Positions 9,394 to 17,776 of a stretch of 64,000 nt of DNA are shown here, piece by piece. The notes below the pieces were generated by a model. It made no database searches, was not told the origin of the DNA, and was given only the letters and a program-made list of their open reading frames with translations. Within the stretch, counting starts at the first letter, position 1. Every line of letters starts with the position of its first letter. The translations under genes and the position numbers were made by a program. Source of the stretch: Ruminococcus gauvreauii (GTDB lineage: Bacteria > Bacillota > Clostridia > Lachnospirales > Lachnospiraceae); contig NZ_CP102290.1 of the NCBI RefSeq assembly GCF_025151995.1, positions 186,001-250,000 of the forward strand. Reading direction: 5' to 3'.

Positions 9394-10335
9394 ATGAAAC
9401 GTACAGGATTTATCCTTTTTATCACACTGCTTCTCGGATATATGCTTTTATTTCCTGCAGAATCCCTCAATGCTTCCGTTCAGGGCATTACCCTGTGGTT
9501 CCGTACCCTGCTGCCTGCGCTTCTGCCCTTTATTATACTCTCAGGACTGTTGATCCATACGAATTTTATCCCATTTTTATTCGGCATCTTTCCGTCATTC
9601 TGGCGTACGACACTCGGTCTGTCCCCATACGGCGCCTATGCATTCGTACTCGGAATCTTCTGCGGCTATCCGATGGGCGCCAAACTCACCGCTGACCTGC
9701 TGAGAGAGAACTGTATCACCAAAAACGAAGCCGACTATCTGCTCACGATATCAAACAACGCAAGTCCCATGTTTCTTATGGCGTACATCCTGAATCAGCT
9801 GCTGCACACACAGCGCATGGTTATTCTTTCATTTGCATTAATATACGTTTCGGATTTTCTATGCTGCATGATCTTCAGGGCCGTTTACCATCGTTTTGCT
9901 CTCCCCTGTTCCGGCAGCCATTCCATTAAAAAAGAGGTATCCCAAGTCCCGCTTCCGGAACTTCTTGATACCTCTATCATGAACGGTTTTGAATCCATAA
10001 CCAGACTGGGCGGATATGTCCTGCTCTTCAATCTTCTGGCTGCAATGATCGAAAAAATACTGCCGTCCGGATCGGGGATCGGTTCTCTGATCGCGGCGGT
10101 GACCGAGCTCTCCAGCGGAGCTGCCAAAATCGCGCAGTTACCCTGGGACTTTTCGCTTCGCTACAGTATCATACTGGCAGCCACCGCGTTCGGCGGATTC
10201 TCCTGTGTTCTGCAGACACACAGTATGATTCGAAAGACAGGACTCTCCATACGGATGTATCTGGCCGCAAAAGTGCTGAACGGAGCGCTTACTTTTTTCC
10301 TGTGCCGGTTATTCTTCGCCTTCTTCCATGGATAA
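9394..10335 (+). CDS. ylbJ: Sporulation integral membrane protein YlbJ
   Basis: A 313-residue polytopic membrane protein with about eight hydrophobic segments and the family hallmark FCGYPMGAKLTADL near residue 90, plus the LTISNNASPMF segment. It belongs to the nucleoside-recognition (Gate) domain proteins. In Bacillus, ylbJ is needed for spore cortex formation and lies beside coaD (ylbI) and rsmD (ylbH). The same genes are neighbours here, though ylbJ is on the opposite strand. GAGGTG lies seven bases before the ATG. The 3' end overlaps the convergent coiled-coil gene by 27 bases. Confidence 0.88.
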   Translation: MKRTGFILFITLLLGYMLLFPAESLNASVQGITLWFRTLLPALLPFIILSGLLIHTNFIPFLFGIFPSFWRTTLGLSPYGAYAFVLGIFCGYPMGAKLTADLLRENCITKNEADYLLTISNNASPMFLMAYILNQLLHTQRMVILSFALIYVSDFLCCMIFRAVYHRFALPCSGSHSIKKEVSQVPLPELLDTSIMNGFESITRLGGYVLLFNLLAAMIEKILPSGSGIGSLIAAVTELSSGAAKIAQLPWDFSLRYSIILAATAFGGFSCVLQTHSMIRKTGLSIRMYLAAKVLNGALTFFLCRLFFAFFHG

Positions 10336-10926
10336 GTCATCAAATTCATCTTCATCCGGAAGCTGAACCTGCTGAGCCATGGCACCCGTCTGCGGCGCCA
10401 GCTCACTTCTGTTTTTATTCACTACGTCATAACAGCTCTGCAGAGAGGTGATGAATGTCTTATATTTTTCTCCGGCATCCTGCAGTGTGCTGCCCATAAT
10501 CTGCCCGAGATTTGCCAGCATATCGTCGGTATAGGCGATGGCACTGACGCGAATATTATTCGCATCCTGTGTAGCATCGTCCAGAATTCCCTGTGCCTGT
10601 TTGTTGGCATTCGTGATCGTCTCATTCGCCTGCGCATAAGCCTGCTGCATGACCTCATGCTGACTGACAAGCTCCTGTGCCTTTGCCTGGGCATCTGCGA
10701 TAATGCTGTCCGCCTTGGACTGTGCATCTGCGAGAATGGCATCTTTATTGCTGATGATTTTCTGATATCTCTTCACCTCATCCGGTGTTTTCATTCGGAG
10801 TTCACGCAGCATCTCTTCCAGCTCTTCTTTATTAACGACAATCTTAGTCGTGGACAGGGGCTGATATTTACAGCTGTCTACATATTCCTCAATCTCTTCA
10901 ATAATCTGTTCAATTCTACTGCTCAT
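10309..10926 (-). CDS. Coiled-coil protein, DivIVA / V-ATPase-subunit-H-like
   Basis: The 205-residue product is dominated by a long alanine- and glutamine-rich coiled coil (about residues 35-170), with an acidic tail ending DEDEFDDLSMEEGEE. The repeat style (AQSKADSIIADAQAKAQELV) resembles DivIVA-like and ATPase-subunit-like proteins found near coaD in clostridia. No catalytic motif is present. It lies directly downstream of coaD with an 11-base gap, so co-transcription is likely. Its 3' end overlaps that of ylbJ on the other strand. The function is unknown; a structural or division role is only a guess. Confidence 0.75.
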   Translation of the reverse strand: MSSRIEQIIEEIEEYVDSCKYQPLSTTKIVVNKEELEEMLRELRMKTPDEVKRYQKIISNKDAILADAQSKADSIIADAQAKAQELVSQHEVMQQAYAQANETITNANKQAQGILDDATQDANNIRVSAIAYTDDMLANLGQIMGSTLQDAGEKYKTFITSLQSCYDVVNKNRSELAPQTGAMAQQVQLPDEDEFDDLSMEEGEE

Positions 10927-10937
10927 AGCTCTTCTCC

Positions 10938-11435
10938 TTATCCATTATTCTTCTGTTCCCCATGAAGTTTCTTATGAATTTCTTCCACGACATAAGGTGG
11001 AACAAATTTCGTGATATCACCGCCGAAGACGGCTACCTCTTTTACAGTTGTCGAACTTAAATACGCATACTCCAGACTCGTCGTCAGAAACATGGTATCG
11101 ATATCGGGTGCCAGTACCCGGTTTGTCTGTGCCATCTGCAGCTCAAAATCAAAGTCTGTGATCGCACGCAGCCCCCGCACAATTGCGTTGGCCTTATTTT
11201 CTCTGGCAAAGTCAATAGAGAGGCCGGAAAAAGACGCTACTCTTATATTCGGGACTGATTCCGTTACCTTAGTTAGTATATTAACACGTTCTTCGACAGA
11301 AAACAACGGACTTTTTGCAGAATTGTGCAGAACCCCCACGATGACACAGTCAAATAATTTTGCTGCTCGTGTGATCACGTCGAGGTGCCCGTTTGTTACC
11401 GGGTCAAAAGTGCCCGGATATACTGCTGTTGTCAT
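10938..11435 (-). CDS. coaD: Phosphopantetheine adenylyltransferase
   Basis: A 165-residue nucleotidyltransferase that converts 4'-phosphopantetheine and ATP to dephospho-CoA, the penultimate step of CoA synthesis. The N-terminal YPGTFDPVTNGH motif holds the TxGH histidine (His17). The later segment LTTSLEYAYLSSTTVKEVA matches the CoaD signature. Length is normal. The start lies 32 bases inside the 3' end of rsmD, with AGGAG upstream of the ATG, so the two are probably translationally coupled. The rsmD-coaD pairing is common in Firmicutes. Confidence 0.95.
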   Translation of the reverse strand: MTTAVYPGTFDPVTNGHLDVITRAAKLFDCVIVGVLHNSAKSPLFSVEERVNILTKVTESVPNIRVASFSGLSIDFARENKANAIVRGLRAITDFDFELQMAQTNRVLAPDIDTMFLTTSLEYAYLSSTTVKEVAVFGGDITKFVPPYVVEEIHKKLHGEQKNNG

Positions 11436-12027
11436 AAGTGGATTTCTCCTGTATCTTTATATTTTTAATTTCAGGTTTTTTCATCTGCAGAAACAGATGC
11501 CTGTTCGTCTTATATTTTTTTTCACGCACAACGATAAACGGCAGCTTCTCCAGAAATGAAAAATCCGTATCAAGCGCCGCTTCTATTATAATCACGGTAT
11601 CTTCCGTGATCAGTGCCGAATCCGCCAGTGTCTCCAGAACTCTCTCTTCCACTGCGTTTAGATAGGGCGGATCCATGAAAACATAATCAAACCGAACCGT
11701 TTTGTCCATCCTGCCAATTGCCGATAGTACATCCATCTCCAGGATTTCGCTCTCGTCCTGCAGCTTCGTCTTCTGCAGATTATCTTTGATACACCTTACG
11801 GCTTCCCTGTCCTGTTCCACAAATACGCAGTGTGCCGCACCCCGGCTTAACGCCTCGATGCCGATCGCTCCGCTTCCCGAGAACAGATCCAGAAAATAAC
11901 ATCCTGCCATGCCTGTCTGCAGAATATTGAATAACGTTTCTTTGATCCGGTCCGTTGTCGGTCTCGTCTGCATTCCCTTCGGTGTCTGAAGCCGAATGCT
12001 TCTCGCTTTTCCTGCGATTACTCTCAT
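11404..12027 (-). CDS. rsmD: 16S rRNA (guanine966-N2)-methyltransferase
   Basis: A 207-residue methyltransferase. Motif I is FLDLFSGSGAIGIEALSRG, which binds SAM, and the catalytic N-methyltransferase motif is FMDPPY. The N-terminal MRVIAGKARSIRLQTP and RPTTDRIKETLFN segments are typical of RsmD. Compared with the family, there is a short extra tail of about 20 residues after the last strand, and this tail overlaps coaD by 32 bases. It starts 3 bases after the stop of the mgsA-like gene. Confidence 0.93.
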   Translation of the reverse strand: MRVIAGKARSIRLQTPKGMQTRPTTDRIKETLFNILQTGMAGCYFLDLFSGSGAIGIEALSRGAAHCVFVEQDREAVRCIKDNLQKTKLQDESEILEMDVLSAIGRMDKTVRFDYVFMDPPYLNAVEERVLETLADSALITEDTVIIIEAALDTDFSFLEKLPFIVVREKKYKTNRHLFLQMKKPEIKNIKIQEKSTYDNSSISGHF

Positions 12028-12030
12028 CGC

Positions 12031-12429
12031 CTAGTACCTGATCTGCTCCCGCCAGTCGAGATCTCCTCTTGCCAGTCCGAGAATCAGGCATTCAGCCGTG
12101 GCAATGTTCGTTGCAACCGGAATATTGTACTGGTCACAGCACCTTGAGATCGCCTGAATATCAGGTTCCTTGGAAGACATCATCACCGGATTATAAAACA
12201 GGATCACGAGGTCCATATCTCCCCGCTCGATCATTTCTGTAAACTGTTTGTCCCCTCCGACAGAACCCGCCAGAAACTTGTGTACGTGAAGACTCGTTAC
12301 CTCTTCAATCCTTCTTCCTGTCGTACCCGTTGCATACACTTCATGCTTGGAAAGAATCCCTTTGTATGCAATGCAAAAATCTTCAATCAAGCTCTTTTTA
12401 CTGTTATGTGCTATAATTCCTATATTCAT
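12031..12429 (-). CDS. mgsA: Methylglyoxal synthase family protein (active site altered)
   Basis: At 132 residues it has the full MGS-like fold, with ATGTTG for phosphate binding and a GSVGGDKQ segment whose Asp60 matches the E. coli catalytic base Asp71. Aligning by the constant 11-residue offset, His8 (His19), Asp60 (Asp71) and Asp90 (Asp101) are kept. The positions of Asp20, Asp91 and His98 are Asn9, Asn80 and Lys87. The canonical enzyme turns dihydroxyacetone phosphate into methylglyoxal and phosphate. With three substituted positions, activity is uncertain and the gene symbol marks family only. A strong promoter precedes it. Confidence 0.75.
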   Translation of the reverse strand: MNIGIIAHNSKKSLIEDFCIAYKGILSKHEVYATGTTGRRIEEVTSLHVHKFLAGSVGGDKQFTEMIERGDMDLVILFYNPVMMSSKEPDIQAISRCCDQYNIPVATNIATAECLILGLARGDLDWREQIRY

Positions 12430-12460
12430 TCTTAAGGCCCCTTCAGCATTTTATAGGCTC

Positions 12461-12489
12461 ATTATAACAAATAACTAAATAAACTGCAA
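12461..12489 (-). promoter_or_regulatory. Predicted sigma-A promoter of the mgsA-rsmD-coaD operon
   Basis: On the minus strand, TTGCAG (12489-12484) and a consensus TATAAT (12466-12461) are spaced by 17 bases, 32 bases upstream of the mgsA start. Confidence 0.7.
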
Positions 12490-12558
12490 ATATTTTTCAC
12501 AAATTATACATGTCTTCTAAATTCTTCAGAATTTGTCAATACTTGAAGAAACTTCTAG

Positions 12559-12586
12559 TGTAATATCTTTTTTATTTCATATACTA
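12559..12586 (+). promoter_or_regulatory. Possible sigma-G-type promoter of the SASP gene
   Basis: TGTAATA at 12559-12565 and TATACTA at 12580-12586 lie about 50 bases before the SASP start. The -10 resembles the forespore consensus CATAnTA. SASP genes are classically sigma-G dependent. The match is imperfect. Confidence 0.35.
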
Positions 12587-12637
12587 CCATCGTAACCAAA
12601 AACAAAAAAAACTTTTCAATTTTAAGGAGGCAACATT

Positions 12638-12883
12638 ATGTCAAATCGTTCTTCTAATACTGCTGCAGTACCGGAAGCAAAAGGCGCACTGGACCGTTTT
12701 AAATTTGAAGTGGCAAACGAGCTGGGAGTACCGCTTTCTGATGGTTATAACGGAAACCTGACTTCCAAACAGAATGGTTCTGTTGGCGGTTATATGGTTA
12801 AAAAAATGATCGAAGCACAGGAAAGACAGATGTCTGGCGCTCAGGGCGGACAGATGACTGGCGGACAGAGCGGACAGTTATAA
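12638..12883 (+). CDS. Alpha/beta-type small acid-soluble spore protein
   Basis: An 81-residue SASP that coats and protects spore DNA. The conserved blocks are ALDRFKFEVANELGVPL, containing the germination-protease cleavage region (KFEVA), and NGSVGGYMVKKMIEAQE. The C-terminus is a glycine- and glutamine-rich tail. An excellent AAGGAGG site lies 7-8 bases before the ATG. A strong terminator follows, so it is a single-gene transcript, as usual for this family. It shows that the organism can sporulate or descends from spore formers. Confidence 0.96.
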   Translation: MSNRSSNTAAVPEAKGALDRFKFEVANELGVPLSDGYNGNLTSKQNGSVGGYMVKKMIEAQERQMSGAQGGQMTGGQSGQL

Positions 12884-12902
12884 TAAAACTTCCGTTCGTG
12901 AA

Positions 12903-12939
12903 AGCAGCTCAGATGGGACTCATCTGAGCTGCTTTTTTT
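12903..12939 (+). terminator. Rho-independent terminator of the SASP gene
   Basis: A perfect 13-bp stem (AGCAGCTCAGATG and its complement), a 5-base loop and a run of six T follow the SASP stop codon. Confidence 0.92.
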
Positions 12940-12945
12940 CTGTTC

Positions 12946-13434
12946 TTATAATTCGATGCTTCCGGTCACATCGCCGTTCAGCACATAGTATGCGGCGAAC
13001 TCCTCCGGTTTAACATAGAGTTTGACGTCTTTCAGGTCTTTTTCCTTATTTCCCAGTTCTTTAGTCCAGATCTCTTTCACACGTGCGGTCAGAGCCGTCG
13101 TATCGACTTCCTTTCCTCCGAACTGAAGGATAACAGCTGCGTTCACTTCCTGTTTCACTTCAGTTTTCGCTGCGGTCTTTTTCGCCGCCGGTTTTTTAGC
13201 CGCTGTTCTTTTTGCAGCCGGTTTCTTAGCCGGAGCTTTTGCAGCAGCTTTCACTGTATCTTTCACTTCTTCTTTTACCGTTTTCTCTGCTTCAGCGGGC
13301 GTAGTTTTAACCGCCGGTTCAGCAGTTTCTTTACCTTCTGTTTTTACGGTTTCCCTGACGGTTGCCGGAATTGTTTTAGTCTCAACTGCGGGTGTCTCTT
13401 TCACTTCCGTTACTCCTGTTTTTTTCACTGCCAT
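12946..13434 (-). CDS. DUF6465-type protein with histone-H1-like lysine/alanine repeats
   Basis: The start at 13434 is chosen because GGAGGG lies six bases upstream; an in-frame start at 13503 lacks one. The 162-residue product has a low-complexity N-terminal half rich in Thr, Glu, Val and Lys. A basic KPAAKRTAAKKPAAKKTAAK-type block sits at about residues 70-92. A compact C-terminal domain of about 65 residues (VILQFGGKEVDTTAL and the KLYVKPEEFAAYYVLN segment) closes it. The basic block resembles histone H1 and HupA-like tails, so nucleic-acid binding is plausible but not shown. The family is common in Lachnospiraceae. Confidence 0.75.
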   Translation of the reverse strand: MAVKKTGVTEVKETPAVETKTIPATVRETVKTEGKETAEPAVKTTPAEAEKTVKEEVKDTVKAAAKAPAKKPAAKRTAAKKPAAKKTAAKTEVKQEVNAAVILQFGGKEVDTTALTARVKEIWTKELGNKEKDLKDVKLYVKPEEFAAYYVLNGDVTGSIEL

Positions 13435-13474
13435 GAAATTCCCTCCTTGATATATCCTCATTGCATTTTTATAC

Positions 13475-13503
13475 ATGATACTCCTAAACTCACAAAAATG
13501 CAA
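13475..13503 (-). promoter_or_regulatory. Predicted promoter of the DUF6465 gene
   Basis: On the minus strand, TTGCAT (13503-13498) and TATCAT (13480-13475) are spaced by 17 bases. The -35 is also one arm of a perfect 10-bp inverted repeat, TTGCATTTTT, whose other arm is at 13461-13470. Confidence 0.45.
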
Positions 13504-13505
13504 GA

Positions 13506-16500
13506 TTATTCTATGCTTTTCAGGGATTCTACCATATTAATCCGTTTTAAACGGAAATGCATCACCACATTGACGAAAAACGAGAAGATCCAGGTAAGCA
13601 CAATGCTGTACAGATAGCTCAAAGGTTTAATACTCCTGCCAAACATCATCATATCGATTTCAGCTGTCAGTATCACATAGCGATGCAGAATCATGCCAAA
13701 GCCAACTCCGAGAATACATCCAAACAGCGTGAGCCAGATATTCTCCCTGAACACATATCCGGAAACTTCCATTTCATAGAACCCGAGCACCTTCAGTGTG
13801 GCAAGTTCCCGTTTCCGCTCACTGATGTTGATATTGTTGAGATTATACAGCACGACAAACGCCAGCAGCCCTGCCGAGATCACGAGTACATAGATGACGG
13901 TGTCCATACTTTTCAGCATGTCTGCGATCCGTTCGCTGGTAGAACTTGTAAAGGTGACAGAAGCCACGCCGTCCATATCCATGTAATCCTTTTGAATCTC
14001 ATCTTCTTCCTCTTCTGTACCCTCTCTCGTCTTAAAGAAAAGTTCCTGAATATCGGCAGGCTCTCCGTACAGCTTTTCATAATACGCGGACGTCATGTAG
14101 ACATAGTGAAAAAAATAGTTCTCAGTGACGGCCGTCACGGCTGCCTCCATGTGTTTCCCGTCATCGTCCTTCAGATAGATGGTATCCCCCGCCTTCACGC
14201 CGAGAAGTTTTGCGAGTTTCTCCGTGATCACAACGCCGTCGTCCGTAAGCTGGTATGTTTCACCGGTGATCCGGTTCTTCAGCAGAATAAAATCCTTCAG
14301 TTTTTCTTTCTGCTCCACCACTACCTGGTAAGCGGATTTCTCTGTCCTGCCGTAGCCGACATCCACGCTGGATTCTCGTGCCCTCATCGTATCCGTGATC
14401 CGGCTGTCCGCCTGCACGGCATTCATGACGGTGTTCATCTGATCCTGCGCGGCATCGTCCTCCATCGCAAGCGTACCGGAAAAAATGCGTACCTCACCAA
14501 ACTGCCGGTCACCGATCGCCATGATCGAGTCTTTCAGTCCGAATCCAACGAGCAGAAGTCCCATGCATCCCCCGATTCCAAAAACCGTCATCAGGAAACG
14601 CTTTTTATACCGGAACAGATTCCGCATCGTCGATTTCTGAGTAAAACTCAGATGGTTCCATACGACAGCAAGGCGTTCCAGAAGTATCCGTTTCCCCGCC
14701 TTCGGCGCTTCCGGGCGCATCAGCTGTGCCGGTACCTCACGCAGTTCGTTGTAACACGCGCCCAGAGTCGCCGCCGTTGTACACAGGACTGCGAGCAGCG
14801 CTGACGTCACCGTATAACCGGTGTGAAGCGGATTCAGCACTTCGGGCAGTGTATCGTACAGGATCGCATACGCACGTATAATGACGACCGGCAGGAATTT
14901 CTGTCCAAACACAACTCCGATGGCGCTGCCGAACAGCGTCGCCAGAAACGCATACATGATATATTTCATCATGATCGCGCCCTTTTGATACCCGAGCGCC
15001 TTCAGTGTGCCGATCTGCTGCCTTCCCTCTTCCACCATCCTTGTCATCGTGGTCAGGCAGATCAGCGCGGCGACCAGAAAAAAGATCACCGGAAATACGG
15101 TTCCAATGGCTTCGATCCGCTCCGCATCCTGCTCATATTCCACATAAGTCTGAATCGAATTCCGATCCAGGACGTACCAGGACGGAACTTCCATATCATC
15201 CAGTTCTTTCTCCCCATCCGCTATCTTCTGCTCCGCGTCGGCGATCTCCTTATCCGCCTTTGCCTTCTCGTCCTCGTATTCCTGTTTCGCGTCCGCGAGC
15301 TCTGTCTCCTTCTCCGTCAGCGTATCCTGTGCTTCCTGCAGTTTTTCTGCCCCGTCCTCGTATTCCTGTTTCGCATCCGCAAGCTGCCTGCCGCCGTCGA
15401 GGAGCTCCTGCTCATGATCGGCGAGCGTCACTTTATTCGATTCGATCTCCTCACGGGCATTGTCCAGTTCCTGCGCTCCTGCATCCAGCTGCTGCCTGCC
15501 TGACTCAAGCTGCTTCCGCCCTTCTTCCAGCTGCCTTCTTCCCTCTTCCAGCTGCTGTCTTCCCGCCGCAAGCTGCTGCCTGGCAGCTTCCAGCTCATTC
15601 CATCCGGCCTCCAGGGTCTTCTCGTTATCTTCCAGGTCGGTCTCCTGGGCGGCAAGCTTTCCTCTTGCGGCTTCCAGCTCATTTCTTAGCCCCGCCAGCG
15701 CCTGCATCTGCTCCTCCAGGTAGGTGCGCTCCTCCGGTGTCAGCGCCGGGTTCTGCAGTGCCTCTTCCAGCTGCTTTTCCTGTGCCGAGAACGCGGCATC
15801 CTGTTCTTCCAGCGCCGCCTTCGCCTCAGCTAATTTATTTTTCCCGTCTTCCAGTTCGGCAGTGTTTTTCTTCAGCGTCTCCTCGTTTTGGACAAACTGC
15901 TCCTGATTCCGGTTGAGTTCCTCTTCCTGTGCATAAAACTCGGCTTCCTGTTCAGACAGCAGCTGCTCCTGATCAAAGAATTCGGCTTCCTTTTCTATGT
16001 ATTCATCGACGGACCGGTTATACTCCTCAACACCGTCGTTCAGCTGCCCGTATCCATCCTCCAGCTGCTGGCGCCCGTCTGCGAGTTTCTCTTCATTTTC
16101 ATCGATCTCACGCTTTCCGTCTTCCAGCTCCGTCTGTTTTTCCTGAAGCTTTTGGTCAGCATCCGCCAGCTTTTGATCAGCATCATCCAGTTTCTGCCGA
16201 GCGTCCTCAAGCTGCTGTCTGGCATCCGTTATCTCAGCCCTGGCGTCATCGATTTCCTGACGGCCATCCTCCTGCAGCGAAGAATACCGGGCATCGCAGC
16301 GCTCGTCCTCGATCGCCTCGATCTTATCCATGACCGGTTCAACGGCATCCCCGTATTCATCGCTGTAGCAGAGCAGATCTTTTGTCCCGTCCGTCTCCAC
16401 GTACAGTTCGCTGTACGCTTCCATCGAAAAGTCCTCCGGCAGGATCACCCCGAAACCCTCGACGACACCGCTTCCGAGACTGCTGGTCCCCCGCTCCAGG

Positions 16501-17042
16501 CTCAGATAAAACGGGCTGTTGCCAAACCCGCAGACCGTCAGTGTGTCTGTCTGCAGGATGTCTTCCAGGTCAGTATCCGCCCCGGCGGTCACCTTGATCT
16601 TGTCACCGATCTCATAGCCATACTTTTCCCGCATATTTGCATCGAGCAGTACTTCCCCGCTGCTCTCAGGCAGCCTGCCGGAGAGCACCTCCGTCTCATT
16701 CATTCCTTCCGTCAGTGACATGAGTTTCACTACGTACTGACTGTCTTTGCCATTCATGAACACGTCCGAAGAATACGAGGGAACCACACGCCGGATGCCG
16801 GGCAGGCTGCGGATCGCACCGACATCCTCCTCAGTCATCCCCAGTGTCCCCAGCACACGGATATCCATGAGTTTCTGCGCATCATAATAAGCGTCGGCCG
16901 ACAGCTTCATATCCGGCCCCGACGCGCGGATGCCGGCAAAAAAAGCGACTCCCAGTGCGACGATGATGAGAATAGACAAAAACCTGTTTTTACTTTTTTT
17001 GATCTCCATCAGGAAATCTTTGCGCAGCATATGTTTTTTCAT
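13506..17042 (-). CDS. Very large FtsX/MacB-type ABC permease with internal coiled coil
   Basis: The 1178-residue membrane protein has one N-terminal TM helix (about residues 20-37), then an extracytoplasmic domain to about residue 250. A coiled coil of about 360 residues with repeated QLxxGRxQLxxG units follows. Next comes a first FtsX domain (TM segments around 655-800), a second extracytoplasmic domain, and a C-terminal FtsX domain (about 1060-1170). It pairs with the ATPase 9 bases upstream. Such FtsX-type systems act as mechanotransmitters or lipid/peptide exporters rather than importers. The long periodic insert is the unusual part. The substrate is unknown. Confidence 0.88.
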   Translation of the reverse strand: MKKHMLRKDFLMEIKKSKNRFLSILIIVALGVAFFAGIRASGPDMKLSADAYYDAQKLMDIRVLGTLGMTEEDVGAIRSLPGIRRVVPSYSSDVFMNGKDSQYVVKLMSLTEGMNETEVLSGRLPESSGEVLLDANMREKYGYEIGDKIKVTAGADTDLEDILQTDTLTVCGFGNSPFYLSLERGTSSLGSGVVEGFGVILPEDFSMEAYSELYVETDGTKDLLCYSDEYGDAVEPVMDKIEAIEDERCDARYSSLQEDGRQEIDDARAEITDARQQLEDARQKLDDADQKLADADQKLQEKQTELEDGKREIDENEEKLADGRQQLEDGYGQLNDGVEEYNRSVDEYIEKEAEFFDQEQLLSEQEAEFYAQEEELNRNQEQFVQNEETLKKNTAELEDGKNKLAEAKAALEEQDAAFSAQEKQLEEALQNPALTPEERTYLEEQMQALAGLRNELEAARGKLAAQETDLEDNEKTLEAGWNELEAARQQLAAGRQQLEEGRRQLEEGRKQLESGRQQLDAGAQELDNAREEIESNKVTLADHEQELLDGGRQLADAKQEYEDGAEKLQEAQDTLTEKETELADAKQEYEDEKAKADKEIADAEQKIADGEKELDDMEVPSWYVLDRNSIQTYVEYEQDAERIEAIGTVFPVIFFLVAALICLTTMTRMVEEGRQQIGTLKALGYQKGAIMMKYIMYAFLATLFGSAIGVVFGQKFLPVVIIRAYAILYDTLPEVLNPLHTGYTVTSALLAVLCTTAATLGACYNELREVPAQLMRPEAPKAGKRILLERLAVVWNHLSFTQKSTMRNLFRYKKRFLMTVFGIGGCMGLLLVGFGLKDSIMAIGDRQFGEVRIFSGTLAMEDDAAQDQMNTVMNAVQADSRITDTMRARESSVDVGYGRTEKSAYQVVVEQKEKLKDFILLKNRITGETYQLTDDGVVITEKLAKLLGVKAGDTIYLKDDDGKHMEAAVTAVTENYFFHYVYMTSAYYEKLYGEPADIQELFFKTREGTEEEEDEIQKDYMDMDGVASVTFTSSTSERIADMLKSMDTVIYVLVISAGLLAFVVLYNLNNINISERKRELATLKVLGFYEMEVSGYVFRENIWLTLFGCILGVGFGMILHRYVILTAEIDMMMFGRSIKPLSYLYSIVLTWIFSFFVNVVMHFRLKRINMVESLKSIE

Positions 17043-17051
17043 AGGCTTTCC

Positions 17052-17756
17052 CTACCATTCGATCACATCTACAGATTTCGGCTTCGTATTCACCGACATT
17101 TCACTCACTTTACCATTTTTTATGCGGATGACCCGGTCGGCAATCGGTGCGATCGCGAGATTGTGCGTGATCACGACAACCGTCATCCCTCTCTCCCTGC
17201 AGGTCTCCTGCAGCAATTTCAAGATCGCTTTTCCAGTCTGATAGTCAAGCGCTCCGGTCGGCTCATCACACAGCAGAAGCTTCGGGTTCTTGGCGAGCGC
17301 CCGGGCGATGGCGACCCTCTGCTGCTCTCCCCCCGACAGCTGCGCCGGAAAGTTGTGCATGCGCTCTCCGAGTCCGACATCCGCAAGCACTGTCCCCGCA
17401 TCCAGCGGGTCCTGGCAGATCTGGGATGCGAGCTCTACATTCTCCAGCGCGGTCAGGTTCTGAACCAGATTATAGAACTGAAACACGAAGCCGATATCAT
17501 TTCTGCGGTATGTGGTCAGCTGCCGTTCCCGGTACTGACTGATATCGTTTCCGTCGACCAGTATCGTCCCCTCATCGGCAGTATCCATGCCGCCCAGGAT
17601 ATTCAGCACTGTTGTTTTTCCGGCGCCGCTCGGCCCCACGATCACCGTGAATTCTCCTTTTTCTATTGTCAGGTCGATGCCGTCAACTGCCTGAATGGTG
17701 ACTTCCCCCATACGATAATACTTTCTGATTCCTTCCATTACAACGATCGGCTGCAT
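17052..17756 (-). CDS. ABC transporter ATPase, MacB/LolD-type
   Basis: The start is set at 17756 (GAGGTG five bases upstream), giving 234 residues. Walker A is VGPSGAGKTTVLN, the signature is LSGGEQQRVAIARAL and Walker B with its glutamate is LLLCDEPTGALD. These motifs and the length place it with the LolD/MacB/FtsE-type ATPases that partner FtsX-fold permeases. The permease follows directly downstream, so the two form one transporter. It is separated from recG by only 20 bases, and both may be read from the recG transcript. Confidence 0.92.
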   Translation of the reverse strand: MQPIVVMEGIRKYYRMGEVTIQAVDGIDLTIEKGEFTVIVGPSGAGKTTVLNILGGMDTADEGTILVDGNDISQYRERQLTTYRRNDIGFVFQFYNLVQNLTALENVELASQICQDPLDAGTVLADVGLGERMHNFPAQLSGGEQQRVAIARALAKNPKLLLCDEPTGALDYQTGKAILKLLQETCRERGMTVVVITHNLAIAPIADRVIRIKNGKVSEMSVNTKPKSVDVIEW

Positions 17757-17776
17757 GGCACACCTCATTTCTTTTC

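Noticed and set aside
15400..15720. Apparent tandem DNA repeats
   Set aside because: The repetition reflects heptad-like protein repeats in the coiled coil. The nucleotide units are diverged and show no fixed period typical of satellite or CRISPR arrays.
13557..16718. Several long plus-strand open frames opposite the FtsX permease
   Set aside because: They arise from the biased codon use of the coiled-coil and permease gene. Their products are low-complexity and lack motifs and start signals.
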